NCBI GenBank assembly: GCA_018896025.1
Contig: JAHIND010000017.1
Span: 62,001 to 126,000, forward strand
Source: Pseudomonadota bacterium
GTDB lineage: Bacteria; Desulfobacterota; Desulfarculia; Desulfarculales; Desulfarculaceae
Direction of reading: 5' to 3'
DNA: 64,000 nt
The notes under the pieces were generated by a model. The model had not been told where the DNA came from. It ran no database searches and saw only the letters and a program-made list of their open reading frames with translations. Below, piece after piece: positions 27,212-36,022 of this stretch (position 1 is the first letter of the stretch; each line of letters starts with the position of its first letter). The position numbers and the translations under genes are program-made.

Positions 27212-28422
27212 GCCTGGCCTGGCGCCTGCTGAAGACGGCCGTCATCTCCTTGTGGGCCTTCCGCTCCTATGCCGCCCTCATGATGATCGGCCTGATCATC
27301 GGCATCGCCTCGCTCACCGTGATCCACCAGATCGGCCAGGGGGCCCAGCAGGCGGTTAGCGCCCGCATGACCTCCATGGGCTTTGGGGCCGATGCCTTTT
27401 ACATCTCCTCGGGCGGAGGCCGCCTGGGAGTGCGCCGGGGGATGAAGCGGGCGGTGACCCTGACCCCCGCCGACGCCGACGCCATCTCGCGCCTGGACGG
27501 GGTGACCCACGTGGTGCCCCACAAGAACGTGGCCCGCACCCAGGTATCCGCAGGGGGCAACAACACCAACACCAGGGTGCGGGGGGCCACGCCCGGCTGG
27601 GCCGCGGCCCGCAACTGGGCCGTGCTCATGGGCCGCTTCGTCACCCGCACCGATATAGGCCAAAGCGCCCGGGTGGCGGTTTTGGGCACCACGGTGGTGC
27701 GCGAGCTTTTCGGCGAGGCCGACCCCATGGGCAAGCGCATCCGCATCGGGCGGACTCCCTTCATCGTCATCGGGGTGCTGGAGTCCAAGGGCTCCAGCGG
27801 TTGGCGCGACCGCGACGACCTGATCCTGGTGCCCCTGTCCACGGCCACCAAGCGCCTTAGCCGCGACGACAAGATCAGCGGCATGCGGGTCACCATGACC
27901 GACGCCTCCCGGGTGGGGGAGATCAAGGCCGAGGTAACCAACGTCTTGCGCGAGAACCACTCCCTGGGTCCGGGGGTGCCGGACGACTTCCTCATCATCA
28001 CCCCCGACGAGTTGATGAAGCTGCTCACCCGCCAGAGCCGCTCCCTGGTGGCCATGCTCACCTTTGTCAGCGCGGTGAGCTTGTTCGTCTCCGGGGTGGT
28101 GATCATGAACATCATGCTGGTGGCGGTGAGCGAGCGGGCCTACGAGATCGGGGTGCGTCGGGCGGTGGGGGCCAGGCGGCGCGACATCCTCTATCAGATA
28201 CTCATGGAATCGCTCATGGTGGCGGCGGCCGGAGGGGTCTGCGGGCTGTTCCTGGGTCTGCTGCTCTCCTACCTGGCCACCTGGCTGTTGGCCATCCCCA
28301 CCGCCTTCAGCCCCACGGGCTTCTTGTGGGCCCTGGGCTTCAGCGCGGGGGTGGGCCTGTTGTTCGGGGTGGCCCCGGCCAAAAAAGCGGCGGGGCTCAA
28401 CCCGGTGGAGGCCCTCCGATGA
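27208..28422 (+). CDS. MacB-type ABC transporter permease, first copy
   Basis: A FtsX-like permease of 404 residues with one N-terminal helix, a periplasmic core domain (about residues 45-270), and three C-terminal helices. The MNIMLVAVSERAYEIGVRRA stretch with AVGARRRDI before the last two helices is the mechanotransmission signature of MacB/LolCE. GTG at 27208 overlaps the ATPase stop (GTGA). The ATPase domain that is fused in true MacB is separate here, so it works with the preceding protein. Confidence 0.88.
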   Translation: MSLAWRLLKTAVISLWAFRSYAALMMIGLIIGIASLTVIHQIGQGAQQAVSARMTSMGFGADAFYISSGGGRLGVRRGMKRAVTLTPADADAISRLDGVTHVVPHKNVARTQVSAGGNNTNTRVRGATPGWAAARNWAVLMGRFVTRTDIGQSARVAVLGTTVVRELFGEADPMGKRIRIGRTPFIVIGVLESKGSSGWRDRDDLILVPLSTATKRLSRDDKISGMRVTMTDASRVGEIKAEVTNVLRENHSLGPGVPDDFLIITPDELMKLLTRQSRSLVAMLTFVSAVSLFVSGVVIMNIMLVAVSERAYEIGVRRAVGARRRDILYQILMESLMVAAAGGVCGLFLGLLLSYLATWLLAIPTAFSPTGFLWALGFSAGVGLLFGVAPAKKAAGLNPVEALR

Positions 28423-29645
28423 ACACCCAACGCACCCGCCGCCTCATAGCCTCGGCTTGGGAGGGCCTGTGGGGGCACAGATTGCGCGCCTTGTTGGCCG
28501 CCGGGGGCCTGTTGGTGGGCGTGGCCGCGGTGGTGGTCATGGTGGCGGTGGGCCAGGGCACCCGCAATCAGGTGCTGGAGCGCATCACCGCCATGGGCAC
28601 CAACATCATTTCGGTGCACTCGGCCAAGCGCGCCTTCACCGGGCTGCGCAGCCGCACCACCAGCGAGGTCTCTTCCCTGGAACCGGCCGACGCCGAAGCC
28701 ATCTCCCGCCTGGAGGGAGCCGAGGCCGCTTCGGCCCTGGACATACGCCTGCTACGCATCGCCGGACCGGAAGGCACCACCGACGCCATCGTGCTCTCCG
28801 CCCAGCCCAACATCTTCGCCCTGGAAAGCCACGGCCTGGCCGAGGGACGCTTTTTCAACAACAGGGAGGAGCGGGCGGGCCGCCGGGTGGCGGTGATCGG
28901 CCCGGCCCTGCGCGAGCACCTGGCCGGCGAGGGTTCGCTGGTGGGCCGCACCATAGAAGTGAAGAAGCAGCCCTTTCTGGTGGTGGGGGAGCTTTTGCCC
29001 AAGGGCGTGGACGCCAGCGGCAACGACTTGGACGAACGGCTCTACGTTCCCCTGAAGACCGCCCAGTCGCGCCTGTTGGGCGGCAGGCGCTACGTGGGGC
29101 TGCTGTTGGCCCGGGCCGAAAGCGAGGCGGCCATGGAGCCCCTGGTGCAGGAGATCACCCGCCTGCTGCGCCAGCGGCACAACCTGCGCCCCGGCCAGCC
29201 CGACGATTTCAAGCTGCACACCCAGTTGGAAACCATCCAGGCCCGGGAGGAGTCCAACCGCATCTTCTCGGCCACCATAACCGGAGTGGCAGCGGTGAGC
29301 CTGTTGGTGGCCGGGGTGGGCATCATGGCGGTGCTTTTGATTTCGGTAAAGGAGCGCACCACCGAGATCGGCCTGCGCCGGGCGGTGGGGGCCAGGCGGC
29401 GCGACATACTTTGGCAGTTTTTGGCCGAGGCTGTGATACTGGGTCTGGCCGGAAGCGGAGGCGGGGCCTTGCTGGGCCTGGCCGCAGCCCTGCTGGTGAG
29501 GGTATTCGGCTCCCTGGAGTTCGCCCTGCCCGTGGGCCCCGCCCTGGGCGCCGGTTTCCTGGGACTGGCCATATCCATGGTCTTCGGCCTGGCTCCGGCC
29601 CGCCGGGCGGCGGCCCTCACCCCGGTGGACGCCCTCAGGGACTAG
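28419..29645 (+). CDS. MacB-type ABC transporter permease, second copy
   Basis: A 408-residue paralogue of the previous permease with the same layout: N-terminal helix, periplasmic core domain, three C-terminal helices with LLISVKERTTEIGLRRAVGA. Two different permeases with one ATPase suggest a heterodimeric membrane unit like LolCE. ATG at 28419 overlaps the first permease stop (ATGA). It is the last gene of the operon, with repeat copy C about 125 nt downstream. No TolC-like outer membrane gene is adjacent. Confidence 0.88.
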   Translation: MNTQRTRRLIASAWEGLWGHRLRALLAAGGLLVGVAAVVVMVAVGQGTRNQVLERITAMGTNIISVHSAKRAFTGLRSRTTSEVSSLEPADAEAISRLEGAEAASALDIRLLRIAGPEGTTDAIVLSAQPNIFALESHGLAEGRFFNNREERAGRRVAVIGPALREHLAGEGSLVGRTIEVKKQPFLVVGELLPKGVDASGNDLDERLYVPLKTAQSRLLGGRRYVGLLLARAESEAAMEPLVQEITRLLRQRHNLRPGQPDDFKLHTQLETIQAREESNRIFSATITGVAAVSLLVAGVGIMAVLLISVKERTTEIGLRRAVGARRRDILWQFLAEAVILGLAGSGGGALLGLAAALLVRVFGSLEFALPVGPALGAGFLGLAISMVFGLAPARRAAALTPVDALRD

Positions 29646-29769
29646 CCCTTACTCAGCCTCCTAAAAGCGACGAAGCCATCCGCTTGCGCGAATAGCCTCA
29701 TCTGCCTTAAGCGGCCTGAACCGCCGCTCCTAAGAGCAGCTATTTAACGCTGACGTCACGGAGCTGGAC

Positions 29770-29840
29770 GGCCAGGGAGTGCCAGGCAAGGCGTTCGGCA
29801 AGCGGCCGCCGACAACGCAGCATGGCGCTTTCTGGCAAGC
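29770..29840. repeat. Dispersed hairpin repeat, copy C (shortened)
   Basis: Starts GTGCCAGGCAAGGCG and ends GCCGACAACGCAGC like the other copies, but lacks the central GCAGGCGTAGTC and CTACG part. The outer arms pair through GCCAG and CTGGC. It lies between the convergent permease and zinc-ribbon genes. Confidence 0.6.
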
Positions 29841-29844
29841 CGCG

Positions 29845-30063
29845 CTATCCCCCGAACTCACCGCCGCAATAGGGGCAATACTTGAATCCGGTGTCGTGGA
29901 GCACCTCGCCGCAGGCGCTGCAGCGGGTGATCATCTCATTGGCGCAAAAGGGGCAGTAGAGGAAGCAGCCGCACTGTTCGCGCACCTCCAGAGGCAGATC
30001 CTGCCACTGGTCCTGGCAATCCTGTTCCTGGCAGACCTTTTCCTTGCGGGCCAAATCGGACAT
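29845..30063 (-). CDS. Small double zinc-ribbon protein next to hypC
   Basis: A 72-residue protein with CQEQDC near the start, then CPFC, CSAC and CPYC pairs, enough for two zinc ribbons. It begins 2 nt after the hypC stop on the same strand and is the last gene of the hydrogenase operon, so a role in hydrogenase maturation or metal handling is possible, perhaps akin to HypA's zinc domain. It has none of HypA's N-terminal nickel-binding MHE sequence. Function unknown. Confidence 0.65.
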   Translation of the reverse strand: MSDLARKEKVCQEQDCQDQWQDLPLEVREQCGCFLYCPFCANEMITRCSACGEVLHDTGFKYCPYCGGEFGG

Positions 30064-30065
30064 GT

Positions 30066-30305
30066 CTATTCTCCCGTCCCCTCCTGGGGGACTCGGTTGG
30101 TAAGGTCCCTGAGCAACTCGATGGAGGCCAGGGCGTCGGCCTCCTCCACCTTGTGGAGCGCGAAGCCTGCGTGGGTGATCACGTAATCGCCCAATTGCAG
30201 ATCAGGCACCATAAGCGTGGACACGCGGCGCTCCACCCCGCCCACCTCCACGGTGGCCATGTCGTCGCCCAGCTCAATGATCTTGGCTGGTATGGCCAAA
30301 CACAT
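30066..30305 (-). CDS. hypC: Hydrogenase maturation chaperone HypC/HupF
   Basis: A 79-residue protein starting MCLAIPAKI, the invariant HypC start whose Cys2 binds the Fe(CN)2CO unit and the large-subunit precursor. GDYVITHAGFALHKVEEADA matches the family's C-terminal half. It overlaps the protease gene by 32 nt, showing tight coupling. Other hyp genes (A, B, D, E, F) are not in this window and must be elsewhere. Confidence 0.92.
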   Translation of the reverse strand: MCLAIPAKIIELGDDMATVEVGGVERRVSTLMVPDLQLGDYVITHAGFALHKVEEADALASIELLRDLTNRVPQEGTGE

Positions 30306-30819
30306 CGGTCACCTCGCGGGGTTGCAAAGCGGGTTGGGCCGGGGAGCCCAGCCGCTCCAGTTCCAGAATCACCTGCTCGATAAGAGGCTCCACCGCCAGC
30401 TCCACCTGGGGGGTTAGCTCCAGGCCGTAGTTGTCGATGTCACCGAACTCCACCCCTATCACCACCACCTCGGGCGGATCGCCCAAAAGGGGCAACAGGG
30501 CCATGGTCTCCATGAGGTCGATCTGGTGCAGGCTGTCCTTGTATTGGATGTGCTCGGGCCGGGCGTCCCAGTCAAAGCGGTAGACGGTGCCGGGGGCTTC
30601 GCCGCCGCGCACCGCGTCCACCACGATCACCCGCCGGGCTTCCATCATGATCCCGGCCAGGGACAGGCCCAGCACCCCTCCGTCCACCACCTTGACGTTG
30701 GGCGCAAAGTCGTAGCGGGCCATGAGCTCATGGGCCACGCGCACCCCCACGCCCTCGTCGGTGAGCAGGACGTTGCCCACGCCCAATATCAGGATTTCTT
30801 GCGCCTCAGCCTGGTTCAT
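30274..30819 (-). CDS. Hydrogenase maturation protease (HyaD/HybD family)
   Basis: This endopeptidase removes the C-terminal tail of the large subunit after nickel insertion. ILILGVGNVLLTDEGVGVRVAHEL holds the first Ni-sensing acidic residue, DGGVLGLSLAG and VVDAVRGGEAPG follow. It has 181 residues, as expected. The target site in this operon is the DPCIACGVH end of the large subunit. A hairpin with weak terminator character lies just upstream, between it and the large-subunit gene. Confidence 0.92.
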   Translation of the reverse strand: MNQAEAQEILILGVGNVLLTDEGVGVRVAHELMARYDFAPNVKVVDGGVLGLSLAGIMMEARRVIVVDAVRGGEAPGTVYRFDWDARPEHIQYKDSLHQIDLMETMALLPLLGDPPEVVVIGVEFGDIDNYGLELTPQVELAVEPLIEQVILELERLGSPAQPALQPREVTDVFGHTSQDH

Positions 30820-30841
30820 GCTGGCCTCGAGTATAGCAGAA

Positions 30842-30874
30842 AGGCAACGGGGCGGCGAGAATCCCGCCGCCCCG
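30842..30874 (-). terminator. Strong hairpin between hydrogenase large subunit and protease genes
   Basis: On the minus strand CGGGGCGGCG (30874-30865) pairs with CGCCGCCCCG (30857-30848) over a 7-nt loop, followed by TTGCCTTTC. It is 19 nt past the large-subunit stop. It may be a partial terminator that lowers maturation-gene expression relative to the structural genes, or an mRNA stabiliser. Confidence 0.55.
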
Positions 30875-30892
30875 CTGATTGGGGTTAGGTGC

Positions 30893-32551
30893 TTAACAAA
30901 CCTTGAACTTGCGCACTTCGTTGGTGTCCGGATCGATCACATGCACGCCGCAGGCGATGCAGGGGTCGAAGGAGTGAACGGTGCGGATGATCTCCAGGGG
31001 AGCCTTGGGATCGGCGATGGGAGTGCCGATCAGCGCCTCCTCCACCGGGCCCACCTGGCCCTTGGCGTCGCGGGGACCCAGGTTCCAGGTGGAAGGCACC
31101 ACCAACTGGTAGTTGCCGATCTTGTTGTCCTTGTCCTGGTGGATCCAGTGGCCCAATGCGCCGCGGGGCACGTCGATGAGGCCATAGCCCATGGTCTCTC
31201 CGGGCCACTTCCACTCGGCGGCGGTTTCCAGCTTGCCCTCCTTGATAAGGCCTATGGCCTCGGTGACCCAGGAGGCCATCTCGTCGGCGATGACCTTGGT
31301 CTCGATGGCCCGGGCCGCGGTGCGGCCCAGGGTGCTGAACAGGGCGTTGGCCGGCACGTTCAGGTGCTTGAGCACCGCCACCACCAGGTCCTTGGTGGGC
31401 TTGTGGCCGCGGGCGAAGGCGGCCAGCACCTGGGCCAGGGGGCCCACTTCCATGGGCTTGCCGTTGTAGCGCGGGGCCTTGAACCAGGAGTACTTGCCGT
31501 CGTAGTCGAAGCGTGCATCCTCCAGGGGCTGGGTCACGCCCTTGGCCGGAGGCAGGGCCGGGCCGTTCTTGTACCAGGCCCGGGTCACCTCCTCGGTGAT
31601 CATGTCCGGGTTCACGTCGGCGATCTTGCCCAGGGCGCGGTCCATAATCACGCCGCCAGGCAAGAACATCTTCTCTTCCAGGTAGCGGCCCGAGTTCTGC
31701 GGGAAGTTACCGTAGGCCAGGAAGTTGGTGCAGCCGCCGATGTTGCGCGCGCCCCAGTCCTTGTAGAAGCTGGCCACGGCCAGCACGTCGGGGATGTAGA
31801 CGTTGTCGATGAACGCCTGCATTTCCTTGAGGTAGTAGAGGAACTCGGCCAGGCGATCCACGTCCAGCATGTCCTTCACACAGGTCACGCCGCCGGTGCA
31901 GTAGCTCTGGATGTGCGGGTTCTTGCCGCCGAACAGGGCCATCATGCGCGCGGCCTTGACCTGGAGCCTAAGCAGCATCAGGTAGTGGGACACGGCCAAA
32001 AGGTTGGCCTCCGGGGGCAGGCGGTAGTCCTTGTGGCCCCAGTAGCCGTTGGCAAAGGGACCCAGCTGGCCGCTGGCCACGAAGGTCTTCAGCTTGTCCT
32101 GCACCGCCTTGAAGTCGCTGGCGCCGCTGTTGGGATAGTCGCTCAGCTGACCGGCCAGGGCTGCGGTGGCCTTGGGGTCGGCCTTGAGCGCGCTGACCAC
32201 GTCCACCCAGTCCAGGGCGCTGAGCACGTAGAAGTGCACCGTGTGGTCGTGCAGGAACTGGGCTCCGTGCACCAGGTTGCGGCAGATGCGGGCCAAGGGA
32301 GGGATTTTCACCCGCACCGCGTCGTCCAGGGCGCGGATGGAAGCCAGGGCGTGCACTTCGGTGCACACGCCGCAGGCGCGTTGGGTGATCCACGGCGCGT
32401 CGCGGGGATCGCGGCCTTGCAGGATTATCTCCAGACCGCGGAAAAGCTGGGCCGAGGACCAAGCGTTGGTTACCTTACCGCCTTCAATCTCCACATCGAT
32501 GCGCAGGTGCCCTTCGATGCGAGTAATCGGATCGATGGTGTATTTTGCCAT
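30893..32551 (-). CDS. [NiFe] hydrogenase large subunit
   Basis: The catalytic subunit, 552 residues. The N-terminal nickel ligands are in RACGVCTEVHALASIRALDD (CxxC, near residue 65) and the C-terminal ligands in DPCIACGVH. A 15-residue tail after that His is the substrate of the adjacent protease. RIEGHLRIDVEIEGG is the family start. The last ligand set has Cys, not selenocysteine. The pairing with a Tat-exported small subunit points to a periplasmic group 1 uptake-type enzyme as in Desulfovibrio. Confidence 0.95.
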   Translation of the reverse strand: MAKYTIDPITRIEGHLRIDVEIEGGKVTNAWSSAQLFRGLEIILQGRDPRDAPWITQRACGVCTEVHALASIRALDDAVRVKIPPLARICRNLVHGAQFLHDHTVHFYVLSALDWVDVVSALKADPKATAALAGQLSDYPNSGASDFKAVQDKLKTFVASGQLGPFANGYWGHKDYRLPPEANLLAVSHYLMLLRLQVKAARMMALFGGKNPHIQSYCTGGVTCVKDMLDVDRLAEFLYYLKEMQAFIDNVYIPDVLAVASFYKDWGARNIGGCTNFLAYGNFPQNSGRYLEEKMFLPGGVIMDRALGKIADVNPDMITEEVTRAWYKNGPALPPAKGVTQPLEDARFDYDGKYSWFKAPRYNGKPMEVGPLAQVLAAFARGHKPTKDLVVAVLKHLNVPANALFSTLGRTAARAIETKVIADEMASWVTEAIGLIKEGKLETAAEWKWPGETMGYGLIDVPRGALGHWIHQDKDNKIGNYQLVVPSTWNLGPRDAKGQVGPVEEALIGTPIADPKAPLEIIRTVHSFDPCIACGVHVIDPDTNEVRKFKVC

Positions 32552-32611
32552 CTCAATCGTCCTCCTTCATGGAGCGAGGTTTTCTTTACCTAAACCTTCC
32601 ATCGGCCCGGC

Positions 32612-33550
32612 TTAGATAGGCTCATAGAAGGGGGACTGGGTGTCCCAGAAATTGGGCTCGGAACAGCCGATGCATGGGTGCCCCGCCCCGATGGGCCAGT
32701 TGGTGCCGTCGTTGAACTTCACGATGGGGCAGTTGTTGTAGGTGTTGGGTCCCTTGCATCCCATCTCCGCCAGGCAGTAGCCCTTCATGGCGCCCTTGTC
32801 GCCGAACTTCTTGACGAACTCGCCGTTCTCGTAATGGGACCGGCGGGGGCACTTTTCATGAATGGTGTAACCGTAGGCGAACAGGGGACGCCCGTTATCG
32901 TCCAAGGCGGGCAGCTTGCCCAGGAGCAGGAAGTGCACCACCGTGGCGACCATGTTCACCGCGTTGGGCGGGCAGCCGGCGATGTTCACCGTCTTGGTGC
33001 CGGTGGCCTTGCCCACGCTCATGGCCTTGGTGGGGTTGGGCGCGGCCGCCTGCACGCCGCCGAAGCAGGCGCAGTTGCCCACGCAGATGGTGGCCATGGC
33101 ATGCTTGGTGGCCTTCTTGGCGATGTCCAGCATGGTGTGGCCGGCTACCTTGCCGTAGATGCCGTTGTTTTTGGTTGGGATGCCCCCCTCGCATACCAGG
33201 ATGTACTTGCCGTCGTACTTCTTCATGGCATCGGTGAGGGATTTTTCGGCGTTATGCCCCGAGGGCGCCATGATGGTCTCATGGTAGGCCACGTTGAGCA
33301 CATCCAGCACGATCTGGTCGATCCAAGGATAGGTGCTGCGGATGAAGGCCTCGCTGCACCCGGTGCACTCGGCGAAGTGCAGCCAGATCACCGTGGGGCG
33401 CTGCTTGATGGCCATGGCCTCGGCCACCTTGGGCACCATGCTGGGCGCCAGACCCAGCACTGAGGTAACCACTGTGGCGTATTTTATGAAATCACGCCTG
33501 CTTACCCCCTTGGCATCAATTTTTTCCAGAACCTCTGCCTTTATCTCCAT
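32612..33550 (-). CDS. [NiFe] hydrogenase small subunit with Tat signal
   Basis: The electron-transfer subunit, 312 residues. A twin-arginine signal (SRRDFIKYATVV, about residues 17-28) exports the folded heterodimer. CTGCSEAF gives the first ligands of the proximal cluster, with CVGNCACFGG and AGCPPNAVN further on. HEKCPRRSHYE starts the distal cluster, and a GHPCIGCSEPNFWD stretch lies at the end. There is no C-terminal anchor helix, so the enzyme is probably soluble in the periplasm and uses cytochrome c. ATG at 33550 is chosen for its strong GGAGGGAAAGGGAG leader. Confidence 0.94.
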   Translation of the reverse strand: MEIKAEVLEKIDAKGVSRRDFIKYATVVTSVLGLAPSMVPKVAEAMAIKQRPTVIWLHFAECTGCSEAFIRSTYPWIDQIVLDVLNVAYHETIMAPSGHNAEKSLTDAMKKYDGKYILVCEGGIPTKNNGIYGKVAGHTMLDIAKKATKHAMATICVGNCACFGGVQAAAPNPTKAMSVGKATGTKTVNIAGCPPNAVNMVATVVHFLLLGKLPALDDNGRPLFAYGYTIHEKCPRRSHYENGEFVKKFGDKGAMKGYCLAEMGCKGPNTYNNCPIVKFNDGTNWPIGAGHPCIGCSEPNFWDTQSPFYEPI

Positions 33551-33986
33551 CTCCCTTTCCCTCCTTGCCCCCCCGTCCCCAACGGTCCAGGGAAACAAAA
33601 TAAACGCGAACGTGTTGCGTCGGTTCGCACTTCACCGCCTTGGCACCACGGACCACCGTAAATACGGAAAATCCGCAGGCAGCAGACGGTGTTTTTTCGA
33701 GGATGGTTTGCGGCGCGATGCAGAATAGAGTGACAGCGGACCTTGGGGAGAGCAGAAGATACCAGGAGAGATTGTGCTTAAGTGCTCGTCACACCGCATT
33801 TCTTGCACAATCATGCAATTTTTAAGAGCTTACGGTCAAATCGGTTTTACCTATATTTACTTATAGATTTAATATATTTTATTACCCTGGGCCCAATATG
33901 CCCTTTACAGCTGTCCAGGGCCCGCTTTACACCTCCCTTTGGCCCCCATATACTCCAAGGGCGTCCTTTAGCGGAGCCGAATCCAG
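33551..33986. other. 436-nt divergent control region, partly very AT-rich
   Basis: It separates the hydrogenase operon (minus strand) from the chelatase operon (plus strand). Positions 33820-33895 are far more AT-rich than anything else nearby. No ORF in it looks real. It holds a candidate hydrogenase promoter and a dyad, given separately. Confidence 0.6.
33803..33839 (-). promoter_or_regulatory. Candidate hydrogenase promoter with overlapping dyad
   Basis: On the minus strand TTGACC (33839-33834) and CATGAT (33815-33810) are 18 nt apart and resemble -35 and -10 boxes. The -10 box lies inside the perfect 5+6+5 dyad TTGCA-N6-TGCAA (33803-33818), a plausible operator. The 5' leader would be about 250 nt. 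Confidence 0.4.
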
Positions 33987-36020
33987 GTGAAACCTCCCCG
34001 AAACATCCCCCCCGCCACCCAGACGGCCTATCCCTTCGCGGCCATCGTGGGGCAACAGCGGCTGAAAACCGCCCTTTTGCTCTTGGGGGTGGACCTGGGG
34101 CTGGGCGGGGTTTTGCTGCGAGGGGAAAAAGGCACCGCCAAATCCACCGCCGCCCGGGCCCTGGCCCGGCTCCTGCCCCCTCTGACCGTGGTGGACGGCT
34201 GCCCGGTGGGCTGCGACCCGGCCGGGGCCCTGTGTTCGTCCTGCGCCGCCCGCCCCGCGCCGTTGCCGGTGCGCCAGGTACCCACCCCCTTTGTGGAATT
34301 GCCCCTGGGCGCGGGCGAGGATTGCCTGGCGGGCAGCCTGGACATCGGCGCGGCGGTGCGCCGGGGGGTGCTGAGCGCCCGCTTGGGGCTGTTGGCCCGG
34401 GCCCACCGGGGGGTGCTCTACATCGACGAGGTCAATCTCTTGCCGCCCCACCTGTCCCACCTGGTGCTGGACGCGGCGGCCAGTGGCGTGGCCGTTCTGG
34501 AGCGCGAGGGGCTCAGCCTGTCCCACCCGGCCCGCTTCGCCCTGGTGGCCTCCTACAACCCCGAGGAAGGCCCCCTGGGCCCCCAGCTTGCCGACCGCTT
34601 CGGCCTGTGCGTGCGGGTCAAAGGCGAGCAGGACCCGGCCCTCAGGGTGGAGGTGCTCCAGCGCCGCCTGGCTTATGAGAACGACCCCGCCGCCTTTGCC
34701 ATCCAATGGGAGCCGGAGGAAGAGGCCCTGCGCGCCCGCATCGTCAAGGCCCGCGAGCTGTTGCCACACATAGAGGTCGGTCATGAGGCCCGCCGCCAAG
34801 CCGCCTTGCTGGCCGCTCGGGCCAACAGCCAGGGCCAGCGGGGCGAGTTGGCTTGCATCCGGGCCGCCCGGGCCCTGGCCGCCTGGCGCGGCCGGGAGAG
34901 CGTCACCACCGAGCTGGTGGACGAGGTGGCTCCCCTGGCCCTCGTGCACCGCGCCAGGGAGGGCCAGAGCCAGGAGCCCCCTCCCCTGCCCAGGATACTT
35001 CGCGAAGAGCTGCCGCCCGAGGAGGTCAAGCCCAGCCGGGACGAGCCGTCGGAGCGGGACATGCAAAAGAGCGGCGGCCAGCCCGGCCAGGAGCGGAGCC
35101 TGCGCATCCTCAGCCCCGGCGAAGTGCGCCCGGTAGCCACCCGTTTGCCCGCCAGGGAGGCCACCAGCCGGGCGCAGGCGGGCCGCCGGGACAGCCGGGA
35201 GGTCACCGGCGCCCGGGGCCGCTACATCCGGGCCTCGTCCCAGCGCCTGGGCCGGGGCCTGGCCCTGGACGCCACCTTCCGGGCCGCCGCGCCCCACCAG
35301 AAAAGCCGCCGCACCCCGGACGGCCCGGCCCTGGTGGTGAGGGAGCCGGACATCCGCGAAAAGGTTCGCGCCGCCCGGCGTGGCCGTCTGCTTTTGTTCT
35401 GTGTGGACGCCTCGGGCTCCATGAACGCCGCCGCCCGCATGAAGACCACCAAGTCCGCGGTGCTGGGGGTGCTCACCGAGGCCTACCAAAAGCGCGACCG
35501 GGTGGGCCTGGTGGCCTTTGGCGGCAACGGGGCGCGGGAGCTCTTGCCCCCCACCTCCAGCGTGGAGGTGGCCCGGCGCATGCTGGCCGAGCTGCCCACC
35601 GGCGGCAAGACCCCCCTGGCCGCCGGGTTGGTGAACCTGGCCGCCGTTTTGGAGCGGGAGTTAGCCGCCGATCCCAAGCTCACCCCGCTGGTCATCATAA
35701 TGACCGACGGGCGGCCCAACGTACCCTTGGCCGCCAGCCAGGGCCTGAGCTATGATCCGGAAAAGGCGGGCAACAAGGGCGGTGGCTGGGGCGACGGCTG
35801 GGGCGACGGCGGTTATGCCGACCGGGAGGTGCTCAACCTGGCGCGGCGCCTACGCGCCGGCTTCCGGGCCCGCTTCGTGGTGGTGGACACCGACACCGGG
35901 CACCATCACGAGATAAACCTGTGCCGGGCCATGGCCGAATACATGGGGGCCTACTGTGTGTCCCTGCGCCGCCTGACCACCGAGGGGGTGCTGGATCTGG
36001 TGCGGCGGCATTGGGAGTGA
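33987..36020 (+). CDS. Fused Mg-chelatase-type AAA+ (ChlI) and VWA (ChlD) protein
   Basis: A 677-residue motor protein for metal insertion. The AAA+ half has Walker [10 protein letters not shown] near residue 46 and Walker B GVLYIDEVNLLPPH. A cysteine-rich insert (CPVGCDPAGALCSSC) lies between them. A charged linker leads to a VWA domain with the MIDAS motif DASGSMNAA near residue 472 and DGRPN. ChlID-type proteins drive a large CobN/ChlH-like chelatase, which is not in the window. GTG at 33987 is the likely start. Magnesium, cobalt or nickel specificity is unknown. Confidence 0.85.
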   Translation: MKPPRNIPPATQTAYPFAAIVGQQRLKTALLLLGVDLGLGGVLLRGEKGTAKSTAARALARLLPPLTVVDGCPVGCDPAGALCSSCAARPAPLPVRQVPTPFVELPLGAGEDCLAGSLDIGAAVRRGVLSARLGLLARAHRGVLYIDEVNLLPPHLSHLVLDAAASGVAVLEREGLSLSHPARFALVASYNPEEGPLGPQLADRFGLCVRVKGEQDPALRVEVLQRRLAYENDPAAFAIQWEPEEEALRARIVKARELLPHIEVGHEARRQAALLAARANSQGQRGELACIRAARALAAWRGRESVTTELVDEVAPLALVHRAREGQSQEPPPLPRILREELPPEEVKPSRDEPSERDMQKSGGQPGQERSLRILSPGEVRPVATRLPAREATSRAQAGRRDSREVTGARGRYIRASSQRLGRGLALDATFRAAAPHQKSRRTPDGPALVVREPDIREKVRAARRGRLLLFCVDASGSMNAAARMKTTKSAVLGVLTEAYQKRDRVGLVAFGGNGARELLPPTSSVEVARRMLAELPTGGKTPLAAGLVNLAAVLERELAADPKLTPLVIIMTDGRPNVPLAASQGLSYDPEKAGNKGGGWGDGWGDGGYADREVLNLARRLRAGFRARFVVVDTDTGHHHEINLCRAMAEYMGAYCVSLRRLTTEGVLDLVRRHWE

Positions 36021-36022
36021 GG

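Noticed and set aside
33640..33825. 61-codon ORF in the hydrogenase-chelatase gap
   Set aside because: No ribosome site, no motif, and it crosses the candidate promoter.
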